Assembly (NCBI GenBank): GCA_015234525.1
Contig: JADGMX010000033.1
Coordinates: 59,527-123,526, forward strand
Length of the DNA: 64,000 bases
Origin: Flavobacterium sp.
GTDB taxonomy: Bacteria > Bacteroidota > Bacteroidia > Flavobacteriales > Flavobacteriaceae
Reading direction: 5' to 3'
Part shown: positions 54,814 to 62,211 of the stretch, one piece after another
Layout: every line of letters starts with the position of its first letter
Position numbering within the stretch: the stretch's first letter is position 1
Position numbers and translations under genes: made by a program
The notes under the pieces: generated by a model
Databases searched by the model: none
Told to the model about the DNA's origin: nothing
What the model saw: the letters and a program-made list of their open reading frames with translations, nothing else

Positions 54814-54843
54814 ATTGTATCTTACATAAAAATCTTAAATTTG
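54814..54843 (+). promoter_or_regulatory. Promoter of the tolC-hlyD-tsaB unit
   Basis: ATTG, 18-bp spacer, TAAATTTG, 30 bp before the tolC start codon. Confidence 0.65.
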
Positions 54844-54873
54844 CGTGGCTGGAAGTAGCTTATCATCAATTTT

Positions 54874-56307
54874 ATGAAAAAACACCTTATTGTTTTCGCC
54901 GCGATGTTGTCAATTGTTTCCGTCGCCGCGCAGGAAAAAAAGTGGACGCTTCAAGAATGTGTCGCATATGCTTTAGAAAACAATATTTCGGTGAAATTGG
55001 CCGATCTCGACAACCAGCTTTCTGCCATCGACAAAAATGCTGCGTACGGAAATTTCCTGCCTGCGATCAATGCCAATGCGGCTCATTCGTGGAACATCGG
55101 ACTTAACCAGAACATCACCACCGGACTGCTCGAAAATCAAACGACGCAGTTTACTTCAGCCGGCGTCAATGTTGGCATTAATATTTATAACGGGTTGCAA
55201 AACCATCATCGATTAAGAAGGTCCAATCTTTCCATTTTAGCGTCGCAATATCAACTGTCAAAAATGAAAGACGATGTTGCACTGAACGTAGCTAATGCTT
55301 TTCTGCAAATCTTGTTCAGCAAAGAAAACCTGAAAGTGCAGAACGAGCAACTTGCCAATAATCAGCGCCAACTTGACCGTACAAACGAATTGGTTAACGC
55401 CGGTTCAATTCCGCGTGGCGATTTGCTAGATATGAATGCTACCGTTGCAACCAGCAGGCAAGCTGTCGTTGCTGCTGAAAATTCGCTGTTGATTTCGAAG
55501 TTGAGTCTGGCGCAATTGCTTCAGTTGGAAGATTTTCAAAATTTTGACATTGTTGATACAGATTACCCTGTTACCGAAAGCGTGACCATGACTGAATCTG
55601 CCGAAAGCATTTTGGAGAAAGCCAAGGAAACGCGGGTCGAATTGAAGATTGCCCGGACTAATCTAGAAATTGCGGAAAAAGATGTGAAAATTGCGCGCGC
55701 CGCATATCAACCGGTGTTGCAGGGATTTTACAGTTTTAGCACAAGAGCTGCATATACTGACCGATTTGTGGGTTCGAGATTGGATGAGGAAAATCCGACA
55801 GTCATCGTTGGTGTGATCGACGGTACGGATCAAACGGTAAGTCAACCCAACTATATTCCGGTTTTTGGTGATCCGCTACCGCTTTTTGATCAGTTTGATG
55901 AGAACAAAGGTCACTCATTCGGATTTCAATTAAATATTCCGATTCTGAATGGATTTGCAACCCGAAATGCAGTTGAGCGTTCTCGTGTGGCGCTTCAGCG
56001 AAGTCAAATCGCGTATTCGCAGGAAGAGCTGGATCTTGAGCGGAACGTTTATACAGCATTTACCGATGCGAAAGGCGCGCTAAATGCGTATGAAGCGGCG
56101 GCGATAGCTTTGGAAGCACGTGAAGAAGCGTTTAAATATGCAAAGGAGAAATATGATGTTGGCTTGATGAATGCTTTTGATTACAATCAGGCGCAAACAT
56201 TGTTCGTCAATGCGCAATCAGAGTTGCTTCGAACCAAGTACGATTATATATTCAGAGTTAAGGTAGTTGAATTTTATTTTGGAATCCCAATAACACAAAT
56301 CCGATAG
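54874..56307 (+). CDS. TolC-family outer-membrane efflux protein
   Basis: 477 aa with a signal peptide (KKHLIVFAAMLSIVSVAAQ). Two outer-membrane efflux repeats of the family are seen: WTLQECVAYALENNISVKLA with NANAAHSWNIGLNQN, and the second half with NIPILNGFATRNAVERSRVA and KEKYDVGLMNAFDYNQAQTL. It forms the trimeric exit duct of a tripartite pump. The HlyD-type adaptor starts two bases after its stop; no inner-membrane pump is present in the window. Confidence 0.95.
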   Translation: MKKHLIVFAAMLSIVSVAAQEKKWTLQECVAYALENNISVKLADLDNQLSAIDKNAAYGNFLPAINANAAHSWNIGLNQNITTGLLENQTTQFTSAGVNVGINIYNGLQNHHRLRRSNLSILASQYQLSKMKDDVALNVANAFLQILFSKENLKVQNEQLANNQRQLDRTNELVNAGSIPRGDLLDMNATVATSRQAVVAAENSLLISKLSLAQLLQLEDFQNFDIVDTDYPVTESVTMTESAESILEKAKETRVELKIARTNLEIAEKDVKIARAAYQPVLQGFYSFSTRAAYTDRFVGSRLDEENPTVIVGVIDGTDQTVSQPNYIPVFGDPLPLFDQFDENKGHSFGFQLNIPILNGFATRNAVERSRVALQRSQIAYSQEELDLERNVYTAFTDAKGALNAYEAAAIALEAREEAFKYAKEKYDVGLMNAFDYNQAQTLFVNAQSELLRTKYDYIFRVKVVEFYFGIPITQIR

Positions 56308-56309
56308 AA

Positions 56310-57587
56310 ATGTCTAAAAAAACAATGTATTACTTAATTGGCGGACTTATTTTACTAGTCGTCATTTTAATAGCGCTTTCGAAAAGCGGAGTTATTGGCG
56401 GTAAGGAAAAAGGTATTCCTGTCGAGATCGCAAAGATTGAAGAGATTACTATTGTTGAAACGGTTTCCGCTACCGGAAAGATTCAGCCCGAGGTTGAAGT
56501 TAAGATTTCTTCAGAGGTTTCAGGTGAAATCATCGAACTTCCTGTAAAAGAAGGTCAGGTTGTAAAGAAAGGCGATCTTTTGGTTAAGATCAATCCCGAT
56601 CTTTACACTTCAAACTTTAACCGTACAGTTGCAGGTTTGTCCGGAACAAAAGCCGGTTATAGCCAGGCTGAAGCTCAGTACAAAGAAGCAAAGGCCAATT
56701 TTGATCGGAACAAGAATTTATTCGATAAAGGAATTATTTCAAGATCTGAATGGGAGCGAGTGGTTTCTGCCTACGAGGTGGCGCAAGCAAACAGACAGGC
56801 GGCATTCTACAATGTCCAGAGTGCTTCTGCAACGGTAAATGAGGCAAAAGATAATTTGGGCCGGACAACAATTTACGCTCCGGCTGACGGTACAATTTCA
56901 ATGCTTGGCGTTGAACTTGGGGAACGCGTTTTAGGAACTCAGCAAATGACAGGTACTGAGATTTTGCGTGTCGCCAATTTAAACAATATGGAAGTTGAAG
57001 TGGATGTCAACGAAAATGATATCGTAAAGATTTCGGTTGGCGATTCTTCTCGAGTGGAAGTTGATGCTTATCTCAAAAAAGAGTTTAAAGGGATTGTCAC
57101 CAGTATTTCAAACTCGGCTTCAACTGCCTTAACCGCAGATCAGGTGACGAATTTTAAGGTTAAGATCCGAATATTAAAGGAATCTTATCAGGATCTTTTA
57201 GAAGGTAAACCCGATACATATTCGCCCTTCCGCCCAGGTATGACTGCAACCGTAGATATTATGACCAAGCGCAAGGAAAAAGTAATTGGTGTTCCGATCA
57301 GTTCAATTGTCGTAAAATCTGATACAACTTCGGGATCGCAACAAAAGGGGCCGAGCGTGACAACATCAGACAAAAAGTTTGAATGTGTTTTTGTGAAATC
57401 AGGTGATAAGGCAAAACTTCGCGTAGTGAAAACGGGAATTCAGGATGATGCTAATATTGAAATTCTCAGCGGATTGAAAGTTGGTGATACCGTGATTACC
57501 GGGCCGTATACCACCGTTTCAAAAGATTTAAAACCCGACGATATCATTTCGGTTCCGCAGAAGACGGACGTTAAAAAAGCATCCTAG
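56310..57587 (+). CDS. HlyD/MacA-type periplasmic adaptor
   Basis: 425 aa. N-terminal membrane helix (YYLIGGLILLVVILIAL), then a lipoyl-like half (IIELPVKEGQVVKKGDLLVK), an alpha-helical hairpin (about residues 105-175), and the second half (TIYAPADGTISMLGVELGER). A beta-barrel and the MPN domain follow (KSGDKAKLRVVKTGIQDDAN). It resembles MacA-type adaptors for ABC exporters as well as RND ones. It sits between tolC and tsaB with overlaps of a few bases; the partner pump must be encoded elsewhere. Confidence 0.94.
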   Translation: MSKKTMYYLIGGLILLVVILIALSKSGVIGGKEKGIPVEIAKIEEITIVETVSATGKIQPEVEVKISSEVSGEIIELPVKEGQVVKKGDLLVKINPDLYTSNFNRTVAGLSGTKAGYSQAEAQYKEAKANFDRNKNLFDKGIISRSEWERVVSAYEVAQANRQAAFYNVQSASATVNEAKDNLGRTTIYAPADGTISMLGVELGERVLGTQQMTGTEILRVANLNNMEVEVDVNENDIVKISVGDSSRVEVDAYLKKEFKGIVTSISNSASTALTADQVTNFKVKIRILKESYQDLLEGKPDTYSPFRPGMTATVDIMTKRKEKVIGVPISSIVVKSDTTSGSQQKGPSVTTSDKKFECVFVKSGDKAKLRVVKTGIQDDANIEILSGLKVGDTVITGPYTTVSKDLKPDDIISVPQKTDVKKAS

Positions 57588-58255
57588 TGTCTTATATTTT
57601 AAATATCGAAACATCGACCCGGAATTGTTCGGTTTCAATCGCAAACTCGGGGCAAACCGTGGCATTGCGCGAGATTGCGACCGAAGGGTTTTCTCATGCT
57701 GAAAAGCTTCATGTTTTTGTCAATGAGGTAATGGCTGAAGCAGGTATTTCTTTTTCCGATTTGTCGGCGATCGCAGTTAGCAAAGGTCCGGGTTCATATA
57801 CGGGTTTGCGAATCGGAGTGTCATCTGCCAAGGGTTTTTGCTATGCTTCCAATTTGCCATTGATTGCCGTCGATACGCTAAAAGTTCTAGCCGCGGCCGC
57901 ACGTGTTACGGATGGCGTTATCGTTCCGATGATTGATGCCAGACGCATGGAAGTTTATAGCGCCGTATTCGATTCTGAACTTCAGGCGGTGCGTCAGGTT
58001 GAAGCTGAAATCATCGATAGTGCGTCGCTTGCTGATTTTGCAGGTCCGGTATATATTGTAGGTGATTGCCAACAAAAGGTCGAATCAATGCTCTCTGGAG
58101 ATAAATTTAGCTATTTAAAAGAAGTCGAGTTCCCATCGGCTGCCGAAATGGGAAAGCTCAGTTTTGAAAAGTTTAAAGCCGGGGATTTCGAAGACGTGGC
58201 CTATTTCGAACCCTTTTACTTAAAAGACTTTATCGGAATAAAATCCAAAAAATAG
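57587..58255 (+). CDS. tsaB: tRNA threonylcarbamoyladenosine synthesis protein TsaB
   Basis: 222 aa. It partners TsaD in making t6A37 in ANN-decoding tRNAs. Marks are ILNIETSTRNCSVSIA, IAVSKGPGSYTGLRIGVSSA and VPMIDARRMEVYSAVF. The start is GTG at 57587, sharing a base with the adaptor's stop (TAGTG). It ends before a bidirectional terminator. Linkage of a tRNA-modification gene to an efflux pair is a matter of gene order, not function. Confidence 0.95.
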   Translation: MSYILNIETSTRNCSVSIANSGQTVALREIATEGFSHAEKLHVFVNEVMAEAGISFSDLSAIAVSKGPGSYTGLRIGVSSAKGFCYASNLPLIAVDTLKVLAAAARVTDGVIVPMIDARRMEVYSAVFDSELQAVRQVEAEIIDSASLADFAGPVYIVGDCQQKVESMLSGDKFSYLKEVEFPSAAEMGKLSFEKFKAGDFEDVAYFEPFYLKDFIGIKSKK

Positions 58256-58261
58256 GAAATA

Positions 58262-58288
58262 AAAAAAGCGGCTTGAAGGCCGCTTTTT
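58262..58288. terminator. Bidirectional terminator between tsaB and the secreted unknown
   Basis: AAAAAGCGGC-TTGAAG-GCCGCTTTTT, a 10-bp stem with T-runs on both strands between two convergent genes. Confidence 0.85.
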
Positions 58289-58290
58289 AG

Positions 58291-58977
58291 TTATAGATTT
58301 GCAATGAATTTTGTGATTGCAATCAGATCGCTTTCCCTGTTAAATCCGAGTTTGTTCTCTTTCAAAAACTTTTCGATTTCAGATTTTTTATTCGGATACA
58401 TGCTAATTAATCCTTTTTTGTTTGGAAATTCAACTGTCTTTCCGTCTTTGGTTTGAAGATAGTATTCTTCTTTTGCACGGTTTAATTTCGGCGGAACATC
58501 GTTCGAGTAACTGTTAACGGCTTCTTTTCCGGCCATAAATACAACGCGCTCCTTACGGTAAAGGGCTATGTCATTATTGCTGAATTTCTCAATCAAATAA
58601 CCTCGAGCCGGTTTTCCTTTAGCATCCGTGTAATCACGAAGTTTGAACGTAAACATCCCGTTTTTGAAAGTGATGGTGTGATACTCATCATTTTTTGGAA
58701 GCGTGTAAATTTTTTGTTCGCCGTTGTCGATGTCCATCTCATCAGATTCAGCGTTATATCTAACCAAAACCAAATCTTTCACACCTGAAATATTGGCCAA
58801 ATTAAATTTTTCGTCAAGATAAGGACTGCCGACAGCCTTCTCATACTTTTGGATTCCCATTGCTTTGTTTCTAAACAAATCAGTGTGGGTCGGACTTACT
58901 AAATCCATCATGTTTTGGGCAGAAACAGTATTAAGTCCTAAAATGGCAATACCTAATGCCGCAACGAATTTTTTCAT
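58291..58977 (-). CDS. Secreted protein of unknown function
   Basis: 228 aa. Clear signal peptide (KKFVAALGIAILGLNTVSAQ). The mature part is hydrophilic and lysine-rich, with short beta-like stretches (YHTITFKNGMFTFKLRDY, IALYRKERVVFMAG) and a C-terminal helical part (KSEIEKFLKENKLGFN). No cysteines, transmembrane helices or recognised motif. I cannot name a family. A -7 box lies upstream at 59004-59011. Confidence 0.8.
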   Translation of the reverse strand: MKKFVAALGIAILGLNTVSAQNMMDLVSPTHTDLFRNKAMGIQKYEKAVGSPYLDEKFNLANISGVKDLVLVRYNAESDEMDIDNGEQKIYTLPKNDEYHTITFKNGMFTFKLRDYTDAKGKPARGYLIEKFSNNDIALYRKERVVFMAGKEAVNSYSNDVPPKLNRAKEEYYLQTKDGKTVEFPNKKGLISMYPNKKSEIEKFLKENKLGFNRESDLIAITKFIANL

Positions 58978-59003
58978 AAAGTTTAAGTTTTTTGAAGTGG
59001 TTA

Positions 59004-59011
59004 CAAATATA
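59004..59011 (-). promoter_or_regulatory. -7 box of the secreted unknown
   Basis: TATATTTG on the minus strand, 26 bp before the ATG at 58977. Confidence 0.55.
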
Positions 59012-59069
59012 TTTTTTTAAAGCGCACCATGGCCACCAAAGTGATGCCAATTTTGTTAAAAACAAGAAA

Positions 59070-61094
59070 TTAACGATTGATTACTTTCAGCAGTTCGGTT
59101 AAGGCGTCGTCGAAATTGTTTTTGGGAAGATCACACGACTTATTTTTACAGATGTAATAAAGTGTAGAATCGTTAGAAAACCGATCGCTGAGAAACGGCA
59201 GATTGCTTTGAGTTGTGCTGCCGGCAACCGTGAGGTTCGGTAAATAGAATTCCTTAAGTTTACTTATAGCCTTTATTGCGTCGCTTCCGCAGATGGCAAT
59301 CTCGGTGCTGTTTTGAAGTCGCAGGAAAACGGAAAGCCAATTCGAATAAGCCGACGGATAATCGATATTCGGAATTATATGTCCAAGCATTCGCGATACT
59401 ACATTTTCGTAGCCCGTTTCATTATACAGCGTTGAAAGCGTCAATAAATTTGAAGCCATTGCCGAATTTGATGCAGGTATGACGTTATCTTCAATTTCGA
59501 AATGAGGTGAAATCAGCGATTCGTCCAGTTTTGATGTAAACGAAAAGAATCCGGCTTTCTCATCATAGAAATATTTGAAACAGTAATCGGCGAGGTTTTT
59601 TGCTTCGGTAAGCCAACTTGGGTCGAATGTGACGCGATATAATGACAGAAAAGCTTCGATAACCGCGGCATAATCCTCTAAATATCCATTGATGTTACTT
59701 TTTCCATCTTTATGATTGTGAAGAAGTCCGCCGTCATTTTTTGACAAATTTTGTTTTATAAAAGCAGCATTTGCTAAAGCGCGGTTTAAGTATTGCTGAT
59801 CGTCTAAAGCCTGATAGGCGTCGACAAAACCTTTTAGCATAATTGCGTTCCAGGAAGTAAGGCATTTATCGTCCAACCGCGGGCGTTGTCGATTTGAGCG
59901 ATGATCGAACAACATCTTTTCCCAGGCTTGTTTTTTCTCGGAAAGTTCAAGCGGAGTAATTCTGTTTCGCCTGGCTAGTTCGTCAAGAGGTTCAGATTGA
60001 ATCAACACAAAATAGCCATCTTCCCAATAACCGAAGTCATTGACGTTAAATACTTCTGCAAATAAAGCGTAGTCGTCTTTCAGAATCGCCTTCAGTTCCG
60101 GTTGATTCCACCGATAATAAGCACCTTCAGTCAGTTTCTCATTATCATCGATGCTGTCTGCGTCGAGCGCACTGTAAAATCCGCCATCAGCATTTGAAAG
60201 TTCGCGATCGATGAACGACAACGTCTTTTCGATCACATTTTTATAGATTGTGTTTTTGGTGAGTTTGTAAGCATCCGAATATAATGAAACGAGTTGTCCG
60301 TTATCGTAAAGCATTTTCTCGAAGTGCGGCACATGCCATTTCATGTCGACAGAATACCTTGAGAACCCGCCTCCGACGGTATCGAAGAGTCCGCCCCAAG
60401 CCATTCTGGTCAGACTTAAATTAACGTGATCAATCACTTTTTGATCCTGATTCAAAACACCGTAATTCATCAGAAAAACGTGATCGGTCGGCATCATGAA
60501 TTTTGGAGCGCGGCCGTAACCGCCAAATTCGGTGTCGAAGCTGCGTGACCAGGTGTCAACCAATGCTTCGAGATCTATTTGAAAACTGCTTTGTTGGAAA
60601 GGAGCTTCGATGATGCTGATCGAATTCAGGCCGTTGTGCAAACGCTCGGCATATTCGAAAAGTTTCTCCGGAGTCGATTTAAACATTTCGGCGAGTTGGG
60701 TAAGATAGCTGATCCATTCTTTTTTTGGAACATAACTCGCACCCCATACCGGACGGCCATCAGGAAGGCAAACCACATTGAGTGGCCAACCGCCGCGACC
60801 GGTCATGATTTGCACGGCTTTCATATAAACCGCATCAACATCAGGCCGTTCTTCGCGATCGACTTTGATATTCACAAAATGAGTATTCATGACATGTGCG
60901 ACATCCTGGTCTTCGAAACTTTCGTGTTCCATGACGTGGCACCAATGGCAAGCTGAATACCCTGAGCTAATAATGATTAGTTGGTTTAGGGATTCGGCTT
61001 TGTTCAGGCTATCGCGACTCCATGCCTTCCAATGTACCGGATTTTGGGCATGTTGCAAAAGATACGGGCTGGATTCATTCGAAAGTTCATTCAT
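59070..61094 (-). CDS. DUF255 thioredoxin-domain protein (YyaL/SSP411 family)
   Basis: 674 aa from ATG at 61094. The N-terminal DUF255 domain has NESSPYLLQHAQNPVHW and the C49-H-W-C52 motif (GYSACHWCHVMEHESFED), then TGRGGWPLNVVCLPDG. The rest is an (alpha/alpha) barrel like that of glycosidases (GGFSRYSVDMKWHVPHFEKM, ALDADSIDDNEKLTEGAYYR). The biological role is unsettled. A longer frame starting at 61121 is rejected because it would run through the end of the family I repeat. Confidence 0.94.
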   Translation of the reverse strand: MNELSNESSPYLLQHAQNPVHWKAWSRDSLNKAESLNQLIIISSGYSACHWCHVMEHESFEDQDVAHVMNTHFVNIKVDREERPDVDAVYMKAVQIMTGRGGWPLNVVCLPDGRPVWGASYVPKKEWISYLTQLAEMFKSTPEKLFEYAERLHNGLNSISIIEAPFQQSSFQIDLEALVDTWSRSFDTEFGGYGRAPKFMMPTDHVFLMNYGVLNQDQKVIDHVNLSLTRMAWGGLFDTVGGGFSRYSVDMKWHVPHFEKMLYDNGQLVSLYSDAYKLTKNTIYKNVIEKTLSFIDRELSNADGGFYSALDADSIDDNEKLTEGAYYRWNQPELKAILKDDYALFAEVFNVNDFGYWEDGYFVLIQSEPLDELARRNRITPLELSEKKQAWEKMLFDHRSNRQRPRLDDKCLTSWNAIMLKGFVDAYQALDDQQYLNRALANAAFIKQNLSKNDGGLLHNHKDGKSNINGYLEDYAAVIEAFLSLYRVTFDPSWLTEAKNLADYCFKYFYDEKAGFFSFTSKLDESLISPHFEIEDNVIPASNSAMASNLLTLSTLYNETGYENVVSRMLGHIIPNIDYPSAYSNWLSVFLRLQNSTEIAICGSDAIKAISKLKEFYLPNLTVAGSTTQSNLPFLSDRFSNDSTLYYICKNKSCDLPKNNFDDALTELLKVINR

Positions 61095-61106
61095 TGTTAT
61101 CAGGTT

Positions 61107-61182
61107 TAGCCCCGATTGCAACGGAAATCCTTTTTATCCCGCAGGGTAAAAAGATTGCAGTGTAAAGCGGGAAATAGCTCCT
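61107..61182 (-). repeat. Family I intergenic hairpin repeat, copy 3 (after the Nfu gene)
   Basis: On the minus strand it begins AGGAGCTATTTCCCGC, has ATCTTTTT and AAAAAGGAT arms around a short tip, then TTTCCGTTGCAATCGGGGCTA form its end. It starts eight bases after the Nfu stop, on the same strand, and ends 12 bases before the YyaL start. Confidence 0.88.
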
Positions 61183-61189
61183 AAAAAAA

Positions 61190-62086
61190 TTAGCCGTTAA
61201 TCGCTTCCACCTTAATTTGGTCGTCGTTTAGCATGTCTTTAAGCATGTTTTCGATACCGCTTTTTAGGGTGAATGTCGATGACGGACAACCATTACACGC
61301 GCCTTGTAGGATAACCTTTACGCGTTTTTCACTCTCATCGTACGAATCGAATGCGATATTTCCGCCATCTGCAGCAACGGCAGGCTTGACATATTCTTCC
61401 AGAATGTTGATGATTTTTTGAGACGTTACATCCAGCGCATCGAATTTTCGGGTTTGTTCTTCTTCGCGAACGGCTTCAGTTGGAATCAGCGATTCGTCCA
61501 GAACTGGTCCGCCATTTTCGATGTATTGCTTAATGAATACGCGGATTTCGTGTGAAACATCGTTCCAATCGTAGACGTCGTATTTGGTAATTGAGATGTA
61601 ATTTTCGTCGATGTAAATCTCCTTGACGTATGGAAAATTAAAAAGTTCACGGGCCAAAGGAGATGATGCCGTGGCGTCTACGTTTTTATATTCGACCGGG
61701 GTTTTAGTGAGCATGATGCTCGCCACGAATTTCAGCGCTGAGGGATTTGGGGTAATTTCGCCATAAACGGTTACCGGTTTTTTTGCCAAAGCGGGCTCAG
61801 CGTTGATAATCGTACCGCCGTTATTTACAAATTCTTCTATTTGTTCGGCAACATCATCCTTTACATCGTCCCAGGAAACAATGCTGTAGCGTTCGATGGC
61901 TACAAAATTGCTCGAAATGTAAACCGTTTTGACAAATGGAAGATAGAATAATTGTTGAGCGAGTGGCGAGTTTTTAGCGTCGTCAATATTTCGGAATTCG
62001 AAGTTTCCGGCATCGGTTATAAACTCGGGAAATTCAAATTTTATGATGGTTGGATTTTGGGTCTCTCGAACGGTAAGCTTGATCAT
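61190..62086 (-). CDS. Nfu/NifU-type iron-sulfur scaffold with duplicated N-domain
   Basis: 298 aa. Two Nfu N-terminal domains stand in tandem (about 10-95 and 105-195): NPTIIKFEFPEFIT with SPLAQQLFYLPFVKTVYISS, and NPSALKFVASIMLT with SSPLARELFNFPYVKEIYID. The C-terminal NifU-like domain carries the cluster ligands C264-N-G-C267 (QGACNGCPSSTFTLKSGIEN). It would bind and pass on an Fe-S cluster, useful given the many clusters of ActB. A -7 box is 16 bp upstream; a family I repeat follows the stop. Confidence 0.94.
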   Translation of the reverse strand: MIKLTVRETQNPTIIKFEFPEFITDAGNFEFRNIDDAKNSPLAQQLFYLPFVKTVYISSNFVAIERYSIVSWDDVKDDVAEQIEEFVNNGGTIINAEPALAKKPVTVYGEITPNPSALKFVASIMLTKTPVEYKNVDATASSPLARELFNFPYVKEIYIDENYISITKYDVYDWNDVSHEIRVFIKQYIENGGPVLDESLIPTEAVREEEQTRKFDALDVTSQKIINILEEYVKPAVAADGGNIAFDSYDESEKRVKVILQGACNGCPSSTFTLKSGIENMLKDMLNDDQIKVEAING

Positions 62087-62101
62087 GGAAAGTTATTTTT
62101 G

Positions 62102-62109
62102 CAAATTTA
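62102..62109 (-). promoter_or_regulatory. -7 box of the Nfu gene
   Basis: TAAATTTG on the minus strand, 15 bp before the ATG at 62086. Confidence 0.55.
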
Positions 62110-62133
62110 ACAAACTAATTTTCGGGTAATAAG

Positions 62134-62141
62134 TATATTTG
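62134..62141 (+). promoter_or_regulatory. -7 box of the choice-of-anchor L gene
   Basis: TATATTTG, 70 bp before the ATG at 62212. TACATTTA at 62203-62210 (7 of 8) is a second, closer possibility. Confidence 0.5.
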
Positions 62142-62211
62142 AATAATTAAACAAATTATTAACAGACCCATACGACTAAAAATCTTATGGTGTTTGTGCA
62201 ATTACATTTAT

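Noticed and set aside
61095..61121. Longer start for the YyaL-family protein
   Set aside because: The extension overlaps the end of a family I repeat, and ATG at 61094 gives the usual family N-terminus.
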